DNA of 64,000 bases from Sutterella wadsworthensis (GCF_003315195.1 NZ_QNRV01000003.1:1-64000); one strand, 5' to 3'; positions 18,798 to 28,260 are shown, counted from the stretch's first letter. The notes: generated by a model from the sequence alone, not told the origin. Numbers and translations: made by a program.

Positions 18798-19358
18798 ATG
18801 CGCCCCAACCAGATTGAAGACGACGAAGAAGAAGAGTTCCGCGGCCCATCAAAATCGCACTTGAAGCGTGTGCAGAACGAGCTCCAGGAGCTTGGCCGCG
18901 TCATGACCGGCATGGGCGACGAAACGCTCAAGAAGATTGGACTCCCGGAAGCTGTCTACGACGAAATCATCGAATACCGCCGTATGCGTAATTTCGGTGC
19001 TCAGCGTCGTCAGCTTCAGCTGATCGGCAAGAAAATGCGCGACATGGATCCGGCCGCCGTACGTGAAGCCATTGCGCGAGCAACCGGCGAATCCCGCGCA
19101 GCAGTAGCACTCCAGCATCGCTGTGAAGCGCTCCGAGACCGCTTCCTCGCTGACGACGAAGCCGTCAAAAACTTTATTGACGAACATACCGACATCGATA
19201 TTCGGCGGCTGCGCGAACTCGTGCGCAGCGCCCGCCGCGAACGCGAGCAGGCTAAGCCCCCAAAGAGTGCTCGCGAACTTTATCGTCTGCTCTATGCCTA
19301 TTTCGATGAACCGCTCGACCTGATGATGGCCGAAGAAATTGAAGTCGAAGAAAACTGA
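18798..19358 (+). CDS. darP: Dual-action ribosomal maturation protein DarP (YjgA, DUF615)
   Basis: DarP/YjgA binds 50S assembly intermediates and promotes late ribosome maturation. The 186-residue, highly charged helical protein contains the family segments SKSHLKRVQNELQELG, EYRRMRNFGAQRRQLQLIG and LYRLLYAYFDEP. The ATG preceded by GACGAGG is preferred; a GTG nine codons earlier has no ribosome site. The MogA-type gene follows after 30 bases. Confidence 0.92.
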   Translation: MRPNQIEDDEEEEFRGPSKSHLKRVQNELQELGRVMTGMGDETLKKIGLPEAVYDEIIEYRRMRNFGAQRRQLQLIGKKMRDMDPAAVREAIARATGESRAAVALQHRCEALRDRFLADDEAVKNFIDEHTDIDIRRLRELVRSARREREQAKPPKSARELYRLLYAYFDEPLDLMMAEEIEVEEN

Positions 19359-19388
19359 TTTCCAAATTTTATTTTTGTGAGGTCTTTG

Positions 19389-20822
19389 ATGAAGCCACCG
19401 CGCAGTGCTGACAACGAACTCATCCTTGGCCTCGTTTCGGTCTCGGACCGAGCGAGTCAGGGCATTTATGAAGACAAGGGCATCCCGGCTCTCGAGGCAT
19501 GGTGCCGCAAAGCCGTCAAAACGCCTGTCAAGATCCATAAGCGTCTCATTGCCGATGAGCGTTTTGACATCGAAAAGACGCTGCGCGAACTCGTCGACAT
19601 CGTCGGCTGCGACCTCATCCTGACGACGGGCGGCACGGGACCGGCTCGACGCGACGTCACGCCCGAAGCGACCCTCGCGGTTGCTACCCGCGAAATGCCT
19701 GGCTTTGGCGAACAAATGCGCGCCATTTCCGGTCACTTTGTTCCGACGGCAATTCTTTCGCGCCAAGTCGGCGTCCTTCGCGAAACACCCGATCATGCAG
19801 CACTGATTCTCAACCTTCCCGGCCAGCCCAAAGCGATTGCTGAAACGCTCGAAGGTCTGAAGGACGAATCCGGAAAAAGTCTCGTCAACGGCATCTTTGC
19901 TGCCGTTCCCTACTGCATTGATCTGATCGGCGGTCCTTACATTGAAACCAATGAAGACGTCGTAAAAGCCTTCCGGCCGAAGAGCGCCCGTCGTACGGTC
20001 TCTCAGTCAGCCGACTCCGTCAAAGAGGCCGCTGCGGCAGCTCCCAAAGCAGAGCCAAAGGCTGAACACAAGCCGGCAACCGCTGCCGCGCCTCAGTCTG
20101 CACCCCAACCTGCGCCCCAGCCGCAGCCCAAAACGCCTGCTTTTGCGCCAAAAGACATTCTGACTGTAATGCCGCGCTCGGGGGCTCGTCCGCGCCTCAC
20201 CTGCGTCTGGCTTCACGGCATGGGGGTTGACAACAGTGACTTTGCGCCTTTTGCCGACGAAATCGAGCATGTCGGCGGTCCTGCCTGCCGCTTTGTACTC
20301 CCCAATGCTCCGATGCGCACGCTCTCTCGCAGTCCTGACTATCCGCCGCTGCGTGCCTGGTACGATATTCCCGGCCGAAACATCGACGATGCCGAGGATG
20401 AGTTCGGCATTCGAGCGTCCTCCGCTCGTGTTGCACAATTGATTGACGAACTGGAGGCGGAAGGTGTCCCACGCCATACTATTGTGCTCGGCGGCTTCTC
20501 CCAAGGCGCAGCGATCTCACTCTTTACGGGACTGCGGCTGGCCAGACCCATCGGCGGCATTTGTGCGCTCTCGGGTTACCTGCCGCTTGCCGGCCGGCTC
20601 TTCTCCGAAGCTACCCCGGCAGCTCGCCGCACGCCGATCTTTATTGCGCACGGCGACTTCGACTCCGTGGTGCCGGCCGTCATGGCTGAACGCAGTGCTG
20701 AAGTCATTGCGCAAATCGACTCCACGCTCATAACGCGCACTTATCCCATGGATCATGAAGTCTGTGCGGATGAAATGCGCGATATCGCGGCATTCCTTAA
20801 TTCGATTGCGCAGCACGCATAA
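19389..20822 (+). CDS. MogA molybdopterin adenylyltransferase fused to an alpha/beta-hydrolase (carboxylesterase)
   Basis: This is one 477-residue frame with two domains. Residues about 10-205 match MogA, which adenylylates molybdopterin before Mo insertion: SVSDRASQGIYEDKG, TTGGTGPARRDVTPEA, REMPGFGEQMR and PYCIDLIGGPYIET. A Pro/Ala/Lys/Gln-rich linker spans about 206-258. Residues about 262-475 match the phospholipase/carboxylesterase family (YpfH/Est-type). That part has a nucleophile elbow GGFSQGAA near residue 370, an acid in HGDFDSVVP near 418 and His in MDHEV near 453. Both domains look complete. GTGAGG lies six bases before the ATG. A terminator follows. I know of no standard fusion of this kind. 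A sequencing frameshift joining two genes is unlikely, because the linker is itself a plausible low-complexity tether. Confidence 0.88.
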   Translation: MKPPRSADNELILGLVSVSDRASQGIYEDKGIPALEAWCRKAVKTPVKIHKRLIADERFDIEKTLRELVDIVGCDLILTTGGTGPARRDVTPEATLAVATREMPGFGEQMRAISGHFVPTAILSRQVGVLRETPDHAALILNLPGQPKAIAETLEGLKDESGKSLVNGIFAAVPYCIDLIGGPYIETNEDVVKAFRPKSARRTVSQSADSVKEAAAAAPKAEPKAEHKPATAAAPQSAPQPAPQPQPKTPAFAPKDILTVMPRSGARPRLTCVWLHGMGVDNSDFAPFADEIEHVGGPACRFVLPNAPMRTLSRSPDYPPLRAWYDIPGRNIDDAEDEFGIRASSARVAQLIDELEAEGVPRHTIVLGGFSQGAAISLFTGLRLARPIGGICALSGYLPLAGRLFSEATPAARRTPIFIAHGDFDSVVPAVMAERSAEVIAQIDSTLITRTYPMDHEVCADEMRDIAAFLNSIAQHA

Positions 20823-20838
20823 AGCATCGCCGAACAAA

Positions 20839-20882
20839 CGAAAGCCCGAAGGAATGTGCAAACCTTCGGGCTTTCGCCTTTT
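20839..20882. terminator. Bidirectional terminator
   Basis: A perfect 14-bp stem (CGAAAGCCCGAAGG at 20839-20852 with its complement at 20863-20876) is followed by CCTTTTAT. It lies between the convergent MogA-esterase gene and the lipoprotein gene. Confidence 0.88.
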
Positions 20883-20900
20883 ATACGGCAATCGAACGAA

Positions 20901-21416
20901 CTATTGGCCTGCGTAGTAAGCGTTGTATTCCTCGAGTACCTCACCCGAAGCAACGGGCACTTTGAGCGACTGCAGCTCATCGGCATTCAAGGCACGAAGC
21001 TCGGCAAAAATCGGCGATAACGCCGGCAGCTTCACCTGCGTGTAGAAGAAGCCGACGACTTCGATGTCAACGATCTCACCGCCAGAACCGCACCAGACAT
21101 GAAGTTCCCGCTTTACCGTCGGCGTACGGGAGCTCCGTAGATCTTTGTCTGCGAGAAAACTCGGACGAACGCCAACCCACTCCCAGACAAACCCCTTTTG
21201 CGACGGGCGAGTATTGCTCTTCATCGTGCGTTCGGGATCGCCATAAACCTGAATAGCTTCTCGAGCGGTTCGGCACTTTGCCAAATACCGTCTGGCACCC
21301 TCGGGCGTAAAAGCTTCGGCGGGCATATCCGTGTCCGCCCGTGTCTGTGCTGCACAGCCGGCGAGCGAAAGTACTGCCGTCGCCAAAGCAGCCGTCATGA
21401 ATGTACGTCGCTGCAT
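20901..21416 (-). CDS. Putative BamE/OmlA-like lipoprotein, second of a tandem pair
   Basis: This 171-residue predicted lipoprotein has a basic N-terminus, a hydrophobic stretch and a lipobox LAGC with Cys21. The mature part keeps a small-domain pattern also seen in the gene upstream: TAREAIQVYGDPERT, then FVWEWVGVRPS, then ELHVWCGSGGEIVDIEVVGFFY. It follows that gene by 3 bases. I read this as a diverged SmpA/OmlA (BamE-like) domain, by pattern similarity only. Its partner and function are unknown. Confidence 0.7.
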   Translation of the reverse strand: MQRRTFMTAALATAVLSLAGCAAQTRADTDMPAEAFTPEGARRYLAKCRTAREAIQVYGDPERTMKSNTRPSQKGFVWEWVGVRPSFLADKDLRSSRTPTVKRELHVWCGSGGEIVDIEVVGFFYTQVKLPALSPIFAELRALNADELQSLKVPVASGEVLEEYNAYYAGQ

Positions 21417-21419
21417 GAG

Positions 21420-21890
21420 TTATTCCTTGTCAGCGGCAGCTTCTTCCGTCGGATCCGCAAGACCGTCGAGCTCTTCCTGTGTGAGCGGGCGCATGCTGTG
21501 CGTGGAATTCGAACCGATCAGCGGCTTGCGGTAAACATAAAAGACGCCTGAATATTCATGCTTCACAACGCGATCGTTGTCATCGATCCAAACGCGCAGG
21601 CTTTTCTTGGTCGTCGGGAATTCATCAATCGGATTAAGCGGAATGAAGTTCTTGGCCGAAGGACGCGAACGAACCCAAGTGTATTCAAGCACTTTGGTGC
21701 CGTCGGCTTCCTGCTGCGTGGTATTCGGTTCACCAAGCAGTGCCACGACATCCTGACGATTCGTCTGGGTATCCACAATTTGCTCAGCAATCTGCTGAGA
21801 GTTCAAATTGCGAAGTCGATCATTCCCGGCGGCGCAGCCAGCAAGAATGGCCACAGCAGCAACGGCCGCAAAAATTACGCGAATTTGCAT
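21420..21890 (-). CDS. BamE/OmlA-like lipoprotein, first of a tandem pair
   Basis: This is a 156-residue predicted lipoprotein. The start at 21890 is preceded by AAAGGGA and gives a clean signal peptide with lipobox LAGC (Cys19); 37 upstream in-frame codons would destroy it. The mature domain has TNRQDVVALLGEPNTTQ followed by LEYTWVRSRPS and a strand pair with SLRVWIDDNDRVV, the SmpA/OmlA fold pattern. Such domains bind partner envelope proteins. True BamE is at 719-1222, so this is an additional paralogue of unknown role, co-transcribed with the next lipoprotein. Confidence 0.78.
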   Translation of the reverse strand: MQIRVIFAAVAAVAILAGCAAGNDRLRNLNSQQIAEQIVDTQTNRQDVVALLGEPNTTQQEADGTKVLEYTWVRSRPSAKNFIPLNPIDEFPTTKKSLRVWIDDNDRVVKHEYSGVFYVYRKPLIGSNSTHSMRPLTQEELDGLADPTEEAAADKE

Positions 21891-22343
21891 GAGAAAGTCC
21901 CTTTGGTTTGATTTTTTGCCTGTTGACACGTCAACAGTCCGCCAATCATAGGTGAAAACACACTTTATTTCGGCAAATCGAGATTTCTCGTATTCCGCCA
22001 ATAACTAAAAATCGACGATTTTTACTGTGCGTCAGTCAAAGAGCGGTAATCTTCAAATAAAAGAGCTATATGGAATCATGTTGTATACGTACAACAATTC
22101 ATTCCTCCCGGCATTTAGCTCTTGACTGCACCGCCTTCGGGCGTCGGTCTTAGCCATGCGCCAGCGGTCGCAAAGGGCGTCTGGTTCTGCATTCTTTCCA
22201 GTTTTTTTAGTACCCCGCGGAACGAAATAAGCACACATCAACAAAAAAGGACTCATGAGCGTACTCACCAAGAGCGCAAGCAGGCGAACTCATACGAACT
22301 CCCGTAAACGAAGCTCTCATCCAAATCCTTGAAATATAAAAAA
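21891..22343. other. Intergenic region without a recognisable gene
   Basis: This region of about 450 bp holds the promoter of the lipoprotein pair. It contains an inverted repeat GTTGTA-TACG-TACAAC at 22080-22095 and a small CGCC-TTCG-GGCG hairpin near 22132. A weak CTGG/CCAG hairpin followed by seven Ts ends near 22207. A 72-codon minus-strand frame here has no ribosome site or family resemblance. A small RNA is possible but unsupported. Confidence 0.4.
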
Positions 22344-22372
22344 ATCCCGAGCCGTCAAAAACAGCTCGGGAT
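22344..22372 (-). terminator. Terminator of the tRNA-Leu gene
   Basis: ATCCCGAGC (22344-22352) pairs perfectly with GCTCGGGAT (22364-22372), and on the minus strand seven Ts follow. It begins 8 bases after the tRNA 3' end. Confidence 0.87.
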
Positions 22373-22379
22373 CATCATT

Positions 22380-22463
22380 TGGTCCCCAGGGCGAGACTCG
22401 AACTCGCACGGTTTTACCCGGCGGATTTTGAATCCGCTGCGTCTACCATTCCGCCACCCGGGG
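22380..22463 (-). tRNA. tRNA-Leu (anticodon CAA)
   Basis: The minus strand folds into a class II cloverleaf with acceptor CCCCGGG/CCTGGGG, anticodon stem GCGGA/TCCGC and seven-base loop TTCAAAA (anticodon CAA, reading UUG). A 13-base variable region follows. The T arm is GCGAG-TTCGAGT-CTCGC, and CCA is encoded at the 3' end. It is 84 bases long, a solitary gene with its own terminator. Confidence 0.95.
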
Positions 22464-22485
22464 AGGAAAGAAAGTATGCCACAAG

Positions 22486-22980
22486 TTAGGAAATTTTGCG
22501 GATGTGTTGAGTGGAATCTTTACGGATGACCTGCTCGATAAGTTCTGCAATGGGAAGGCCGGCAGGGCTGCGCCAGTTGGGTTCAATTTCAGCGAGCGGC
22601 ACCAGCACAAAGAGCCGCTCATTCATCCGGGGATGCGGAAGCGTGAGCCCGTCAGTCGATCGTACCTCACCCTCATAGGCGAGCAGATCCAAATCGAGCG
22701 TTCGCGGTGCATTGCGTACGCCCGCAGGCCGAACGCGGCCATGAGCATATTCAATGCGCTGCAAAAGCTTCAGAAGTGCCTCGGGCGAACAATTCGTGTC
22801 CACTGCTGCCGCGGCATTCACGTAGTCCGGTCCGGAGGAATCCACCGGGGATGTGCTGTAAAAGCTCGAGAGCCTCAGATGAGCAATGCCTTCGCTCTGC
22901 TCAAGTGCTTTGGCCGCAGCGGTCAGTGTTGCTTGGGGGCGACCGAGATTCGCGCCAAGACTGATCCAGGCACGAGGCAT
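22486..22980 (-). CDS. folK: 2-amino-4-hydroxy-6-hydroxymethyldihydropteridine pyrophosphokinase FolK
   Basis: FolK pyrophosphorylates the pterin precursor in folate synthesis. The 164-residue protein shows ISLGANLGRPQATL at the N-terminus, FYSTSPVDSSGPDYVNAA near 40, and the signature RNAPRTLDLDLLAY near 90 with the metal-binding aspartates. LPHPRMNERLFVLVPLAEI follows. It overlaps the end of pcnB by one base, the usual pcnB-folK coupling. Confidence 0.96.
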   Translation of the reverse strand: MPRAWISLGANLGRPQATLTAAAKALEQSEGIAHLRLSSFYSTSPVDSSGPDYVNAAAAVDTNCSPEALLKLLQRIEYAHGRVRPAGVRNAPRTLDLDLLAYEGEVRSTDGLTLPHPRMNERLFVLVPLAEIEPNWRSPAGLPIAELIEQVIRKDSTQHIRKIS

Positions 22981-24434
22981 TATTCAGAACTCCCGCTGCC
23001 GACATGGTCCACAGGACGACGGCTTCGCGAACGACGAGGACGACGACGCGGTCGACGGCGTTCTCGCTCCTCACCTGCCGGGGCATCATTGCCGGCCTGC
23101 AGCGCGGCACAGCGGCCGCGGCGAGCATCCTCTCCGGTCTGACGAGCTTCAATCTGGGCGGCCTTTACCATTTCAGCGCGTTCGTCGCTGTCGGCCTGCA
23201 CAAAATGATCCCACCACGCCGGAAGCGCCTCAGGCACCTCTCCCATCTGCGCGCGCAAAAGCAGAAAATCGTAGCCCGCGCGGTAGCGCGGATGATTGAT
23301 AACAGAATAGGGAGACTTGCCTGTACGTCTTTCAAGACGCGCCTGCAGAACCCACAGGTCATGCATGTCGCTCTGAAAACGACGCTGAATCGCGAGCGAA
23401 TGAGATTCCGTTTCGAGCACTTCGACGGCTGCGTCGTGGAGTGCAGCCAGCCGAGGCAGTCCCCGCACCTCTTCGTTATGCTGCCAGCGCAGTCGTACCT
23501 GAGGCCAGAGCAGCGTCGCGAAAAGGAAAAAAGGTGAAATCCGCTTTCCAATGGCCAGACGCTCGTCGGTACGACGAAGCGCGAGCATCAGGAAAGCCTC
23601 TCCGTCCGGCGTCGCTAAAAGTCGGTTGAGCGTCGGCAGCACGGCTTCGGCGAGCCCTTCCTTACGCAAGCGCGACACGCATTCAACAGCATGTCCGCAG
23701 GTCAGAAGCTTAAGCGCCTCATCGACCAGTCTCGCTGAAGGCACATTTGAAAGAAGCTTTGCCATCCGAGCAATGGGACGTTCAGTAGCCGGTTCAATGG
23801 CAAAGCCCAGTTTTGCCGAAATACGCACGGCGCGAATCATACGAACGGGATCTTCGCGGTAGCGTTCTTCGGGATTGCCGATCATACGGAGCCGTTTCTT
23901 GCCGAGATCCTCAAAACCATGGTGGTAGTCATAGATCTCTTCGGTGGCAGGATCGTAGTAAAGCGCATTAATCGTGAAGTCGCGGCGAGCCGCATCCTCC
24001 CACATTTCGCCGAAGACGTTGTCGGAAATCACTCTGCCGCTGCTGTCTTTGCGCACCCCGGCGCCTTCGAGCGCTCGAAAGGTCGAGCACTCAATGATTT
24101 CCTGCCCGAAAATCACATGCACGAGACGAAAGCGTCGGCCGATGATAATGGCGCGCTTTTGCGCACGTTTAACTTCTTCCGGGGTGGCATCGGTGGCCAC
24201 ATCAAAGTCTTTCGGCGCCACGCCGAGAAGCAAGTCACGCACTGCTCCGCCCACAATGTAGGCGCGGTAACCGCGCCGCTGCAGCGCTTCACAGCAGCGT
24301 TTGGCCTGCCAGGCGACAAGTTCCGGATCAATCCCATGAACTTCCTTAGGGATGATGCGCGGTTCGCGCTGCGGCTCCACGTTGGCCGAAGTACCTAAAA
24401 AAGAGCGGACGCGGCTAACGATTGAATCAAACAT
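22980..24434 (-). CDS. pcnB: Poly(A) polymerase I PcnB
   Basis: PcnB adds poly(A) tails to RNA 3' ends and so marks them for decay. The 484-residue protein has the nucleotidyltransferase motif VGGAVRDLLLGVAPKDFDVA near residue 50 (metal-binding DxD). RRDFTINALYYDP near 125 and REDPVRMIRAVRISAKL near 175 follow. The C-terminus ends in an Arg-rich basic tail that probably binds RNA. The ATG at 24434 has AAGGAA upstream; a 32-codon extension is rejected. Confidence 0.95.
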   Translation of the reverse strand: MFDSIVSRVRSFLGTSANVEPQREPRIIPKEVHGIDPELVAWQAKRCCEALQRRGYRAYIVGGAVRDLLLGVAPKDFDVATDATPEEVKRAQKRAIIIGRRFRLVHVIFGQEIIECSTFRALEGAGVRKDSSGRVISDNVFGEMWEDAARRDFTINALYYDPATEEIYDYHHGFEDLGKKRLRMIGNPEERYREDPVRMIRAVRISAKLGFAIEPATERPIARMAKLLSNVPSARLVDEALKLLTCGHAVECVSRLRKEGLAEAVLPTLNRLLATPDGEAFLMLALRRTDERLAIGKRISPFFLFATLLWPQVRLRWQHNEEVRGLPRLAALHDAAVEVLETESHSLAIQRRFQSDMHDLWVLQARLERRTGKSPYSVINHPRYRAGYDFLLLRAQMGEVPEALPAWWDHFVQADSDERAEMVKAAQIEARQTGEDARRGRCAALQAGNDAPAGEERERRRPRRRPRRSRSRRPVDHVGSGSSE

Positions 24435-24450
24435 GGGGATTCCTTTTTTC

Positions 24451-25137
24451 TTATTTTCGAAACACCGAAGCCACCTCCCATCCGCGCTCCAGCGCCAAAC
24501 GCGCGAGCTGCGGATCAGGATTTGCGGCAACGGCCCGGCCGTGCGGCTGAAAGCCCGCGGCGAATTCTAAAAGAGGCTTGTCGTTGATGGAATCACTCCA
24601 TCCTTCAAATGCCTCAAAACCGCCGCTCGGCGCATGGTTCGCCATCCAGTTTTTGATCAGCGCAAGTTTGCCTTCGCCATAGCTGTCGAGCCCCACGAGT
24701 TCACCCGTGAATTCACCGTCAGAGCCAATCTCCGGTGTTGCGGCAATAAGATGCTCAATGCCAAAGAGCGCTGCAATAGGCGCCGTAACGAAACGATGTG
24801 TTCCGGTAGCGAGCACCACCTCGTATCCTGCCAGTCGCCGCTGAGCAACAAGTTGCAACGCTTCCGGACGCACCGCGGGACGAATCACTTCGTCAATAAA
24901 GGATGCCCGCCAGGCTTCCAAATCTTGGCGCTTTTGTGCGGCGAGCAGTCCAAACTGAAAGCGAATGAAGCTCAGCGGAACAAAATGACCCGTTCGATAC
25001 GCTTGCGCATAAGCCTCAATCTGAGCACCGATCTTCTCTTCATCCAGACCGGCTTTCCGCACCAGCCAATGCGACCAGGCATCGCCGGAATCAATCGGCA
25101 AAAGCGTATGGTCCAAATCAAAAACAGCAAGCTTCAT
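24451..25137 (-). CDS. HAD-IB family phosphatase
   Basis: This 228-residue haloacid-dehalogenase phosphatase has motif I FDLDHTLLP at residues 5-13 (nucleophile Asp), motif II VVLATGTHRF near 110 and motif IV with SDSINDKPLLEFA near 180. The helical cap follows motif I, as in the SerB-like IB subfamily. The substrate is unknown; phosphoserine or a histidinol-phosphate-like compound is possible. It lies between hda and pcnB, as in many Burkholderiales, only 7 bases after hda. The Met next to the motif is chosen as start; the longer frame overlaps hda. Confidence 0.88.
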   Translation of the reverse strand: MKLAVFDLDHTLLPIDSGDAWSHWLVRKAGLDEEKIGAQIEAYAQAYRTGHFVPLSFIRFQFGLLAAQKRQDLEAWRASFIDEVIRPAVRPEALQLVAQRRLAGYEVVLATGTHRFVTAPIAALFGIEHLIAATPEIGSDGEFTGELVGLDSYGEGKLALIKNWMANHAPSGGFEAFEGWSDSINDKPLLEFAAGFQPHGRAVAANPDPQLARLALERGWEVASVFRK

Positions 25138-25144
25138 TACGTCA

Positions 25145-25885
25145 TCAATGACCTGTACCGAAGAGCGCAGTCGGCGCTTCACCCTGCTGCGCAATGCTTT
25201 CATCCTCAGCCATACCGGCCGCACGGGCAGCTTCCCGGATCACCTGCAGCGTCACCTTGCGCTGTGCATGCAGTGCAATCTGATTGGCAACATCCATTAC
25301 CCGGGTGAGTGAACGCATATCGCGCGGCAGATGCGCAGAAATCCACTGCCCGATGTCGGGCGTGAGCAGTATGCCGCGAAGCGCCGCTTGTCGAGCCAGC
25401 TCCCGAATGCGATCTTCCTCATTGAGCGGCTCTACCGCATAGCAGAGACCGCCCAAAAGGCGGTTGATGACGCCGGCAGGAAGCTTAAGCTCCTTCGGGG
25501 GCAGCCTGCCGGCACAAACCAGACGTGCGTCAGGATCAACATAGACAGCGTTTTGCAGCTGCAGCAGCTGCCGCGCATAGCCTTCGTCTAAGGCGTCAAT
25601 GTCGTCCACTGCATAACGTTTTACGCCCGGCTGGTAAATCGGTACGGGATAGAGCGCCGCGGCCGTTCCCGGCAGATAGGCCTCCAGGAGATGCGAAAGT
25701 CCTGCGCCGCGAGGACCATACAGATACAGGAACTTCGGTCCCTCATCAGCCGCCATGCGTGCGAGCGCAGCGGCAGCTTCGCTGTTGCTGCCAACCACGA
25801 AGTTTTCGAAGGTCGGCCGATCCCGTCCCTGCAGTTCCGGCAGATCGAGAAGGTATTGATCGGGATTTTGAGCGATCGGTTGCAC
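25145..25885 (-). CDS. hda: DnaA regulatory inactivator Hda
   Basis: Hda, with the DNA-loaded beta clamp, stimulates ATP hydrolysis by DnaA and prevents re-initiation. The 246-residue product carries an N-terminal clamp-binding-like stretch (QYLLDLP), and TFENFVVGSN opens the AAA+ domain. The Walker A is LYGPRGAGLSHLLEA near 55, with Leu-Ser replacing the usual Lys-Thr/Ser. VDDIDAL near 93 is the Walker B, and the helical lid has LPRDMRSLTRVMD. The substituted Walker A deserves note. It is divergent from purM. Confidence 0.88.
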   Translation of the reverse strand: MQPIAQNPDQYLLDLPELQGRDRPTFENFVVGSNSEAAAALARMAADEGPKFLYLYGPRGAGLSHLLEAYLPGTAAALYPVPIYQPGVKRYAVDDIDALDEGYARQLLQLQNAVYVDPDARLVCAGRLPPKELKLPAGVINRLLGGLCYAVEPLNEEDRIRELARQAALRGILLTPDIGQWISAHLPRDMRSLTRVMDVANQIALHAQRKVTLQVIREAARAAGMAEDESIAQQGEAPTALFGTGH

Positions 25886-26188
25886 GAGTGAAGAAAACGC
25901 GTCAGCTGATGAGTAAAGGGGCGGGGGAAATTCGGGGCGGATGGAAGTTTAATGTTTTTCGTCAGCATTCTCGAGCCGTTCGTCGGTTTCAATGCATCCA
26001 TATCTTTGTGCGTCAGCGCAACTTCATAAGGCTTCTGATAGGTATTCAAGAAGGCGCTTGTCTTATACTCACGCCCAACGTTTTTCACCTGCTCCTGCGC
26101 CCTTCGTTTCCCCGGAGCCTGCAGTGCTTTTCGGCTTCCCGGCCGACCTGCTTTGCGCACGAGCGTTTTTCCTTTTGGATGAGCCCTC
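25886..26188. promoter_or_regulatory. Divergent hda/purM promoter region
   Basis: This 303-bp region lies between divergent genes. TATACT at 26064-26069 is a plausible -10 box for purM, but no good -35 is visible at the right distance. No PurR-like palindrome or coding frame stands out. Confidence 0.4.
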
Positions 26189-27217
<1,029 letters not shown>

Positions 27218-27247
27218 TCGGCCGCACCTCTGAACGGTATGCGTTTC

Positions 27248-27286
27248 AAAAAGCGCTCCGACCTTTACAGTCGGAGCGCTTTTTGG
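27248..27286. terminator. Bidirectional terminator between purM and miaA
   Basis: A perfect 15-bp stem (27248-27262 with 27270-27284) is flanked by A5 on one side and T5 on the other. It can serve both the purM and the convergent miaA transcripts. Confidence 0.92.
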
Positions 27287-27297
27287 TTGATGGGCGA

Positions 27298-28260
27298 TCA
27301 GCCCGCCGGCACCAGCGGCTGCGCGAGCCTTAGGAGCGTCTCGAAAGCGTCCGGTGCAAAGGGTTCAATTTTGATGACGTCGGGCATTGAACGCAGCCAA
27401 GTCAGCTGGCGTTTAGCGAGCTGACGCGTAGCGGCGATGCCGGCCAAACGAAATGCCGCATAGTTCGTGCGGCCTTCCAAAAACTCAACAGCCTGTCGGT
27501 ACCCCACAGCCCGCATGGCAGGGGAATTGGCATCAAACCCCGGCTCCGCCATCAGCTGCCTCACTTCATCGAGCAGTCCTGCGGCGAGCATTGCGTCAAA
27601 CCGCTCTTCAATGCGCTCATGCAGCGCAGCCCGATCTTCAGGCACCAATGCCGCAGTAAGCATCGGGAATGCGGGATGCGGCGTTTTGCGATGAAACTGT
27701 GAAAGGGGCTTCCCCGTCATGCGAAAGACTTCCAAAGCGCGGCCGATCCGCTGTTTATCATTTGGAGCCAATCGTTCTGCAGCGGCCGGATCAATCTTGG
27801 CGAGCTCCGCGTGCATCGCAGGCCACCCCTTGGCAGCACCTTCTGCAGCGACGGCGCTGCGAACCTCTGGAGAGGTAGACGGCATTTCGTCAATACCCTC
27901 ACGAATGGCCTTGGCGTAGAGCATTGTGCCGCCCACAATCAGCGGCAATCGGCCGCGAGCACGAATTTCCCGAACAAGTCGGGAAGCATCCGCCACAAAA
28001 TCTGCGGCGCTGTAAGGTTCGTTGATTGCGCGAATATCGATCAAATGGTGCGGCGCGGCTTGAAGCTCTGCGGATGTCGGCTTTGCACTCCCAATATCCA
28101 TGCCCCGATAAACCAGCGCAGAATCGATTGAAATGATTTCCACCGGGAGCAAACGGGCAAGTTGAAGTGCGAGCGCGGACTTCCCCGAAGCCGTCGGCCC
28201 CAAAAGCAAGAGTGCCTGGGGTTGAGCTGCTTGACCCATGTTCATTGGCTGATCAGTCAT
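27298..28260 (-). CDS. miaA: tRNA dimethylallyltransferase MiaA
   Basis: MiaA prenylates A37 of tRNAs that read UNN codons. The 320-residue product has the P-loop LLGPTASGKSALAL near 20, IDSALVYRGMDIGSAKPT near 43, then LIVGGTMLYAKA and RKTPHP. The Met overlapping the mutL stop by one base is chosen; the longer frame lies inside mutL. mutL-miaA is a classic coupled pair in proteobacteria. Confidence 0.95.
   Translation of the reverse strand: MTDQPMNMGQAAQPQALLLLGPTASGKSALALQLARLLPVEIISIDSALVYRGMDIGSAKPTSAELQAAPHHLIDIRAINEPYSAADFVADASRLVREIRARGRLPLIVGGTMLYAKAIREGIDEMPSTSPEVRSAVAAEGAAKGWPAMHAELAKIDPAAAERLAPNDKQRIGRALEVFRMTGKPLSQFHRKTPHPAFPMLTAALVPEDRAALHERIEERFDAMLAAGLLDEVRQLMAEPGFDANSPAMRAVGYRQAVEFLEGRTNYAAFRLAGIAATRQLAKRQLTWLRSMPDVIKIEPFAPDAFETLLRLAQPLVPAG

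Noticed and set aside
22053-22271. 72-codon minus-strand frame upstream of the tRNA terminator
   Set aside because: It has no ribosome site, an unusual composition and no recognisable motif; it is probably chance.
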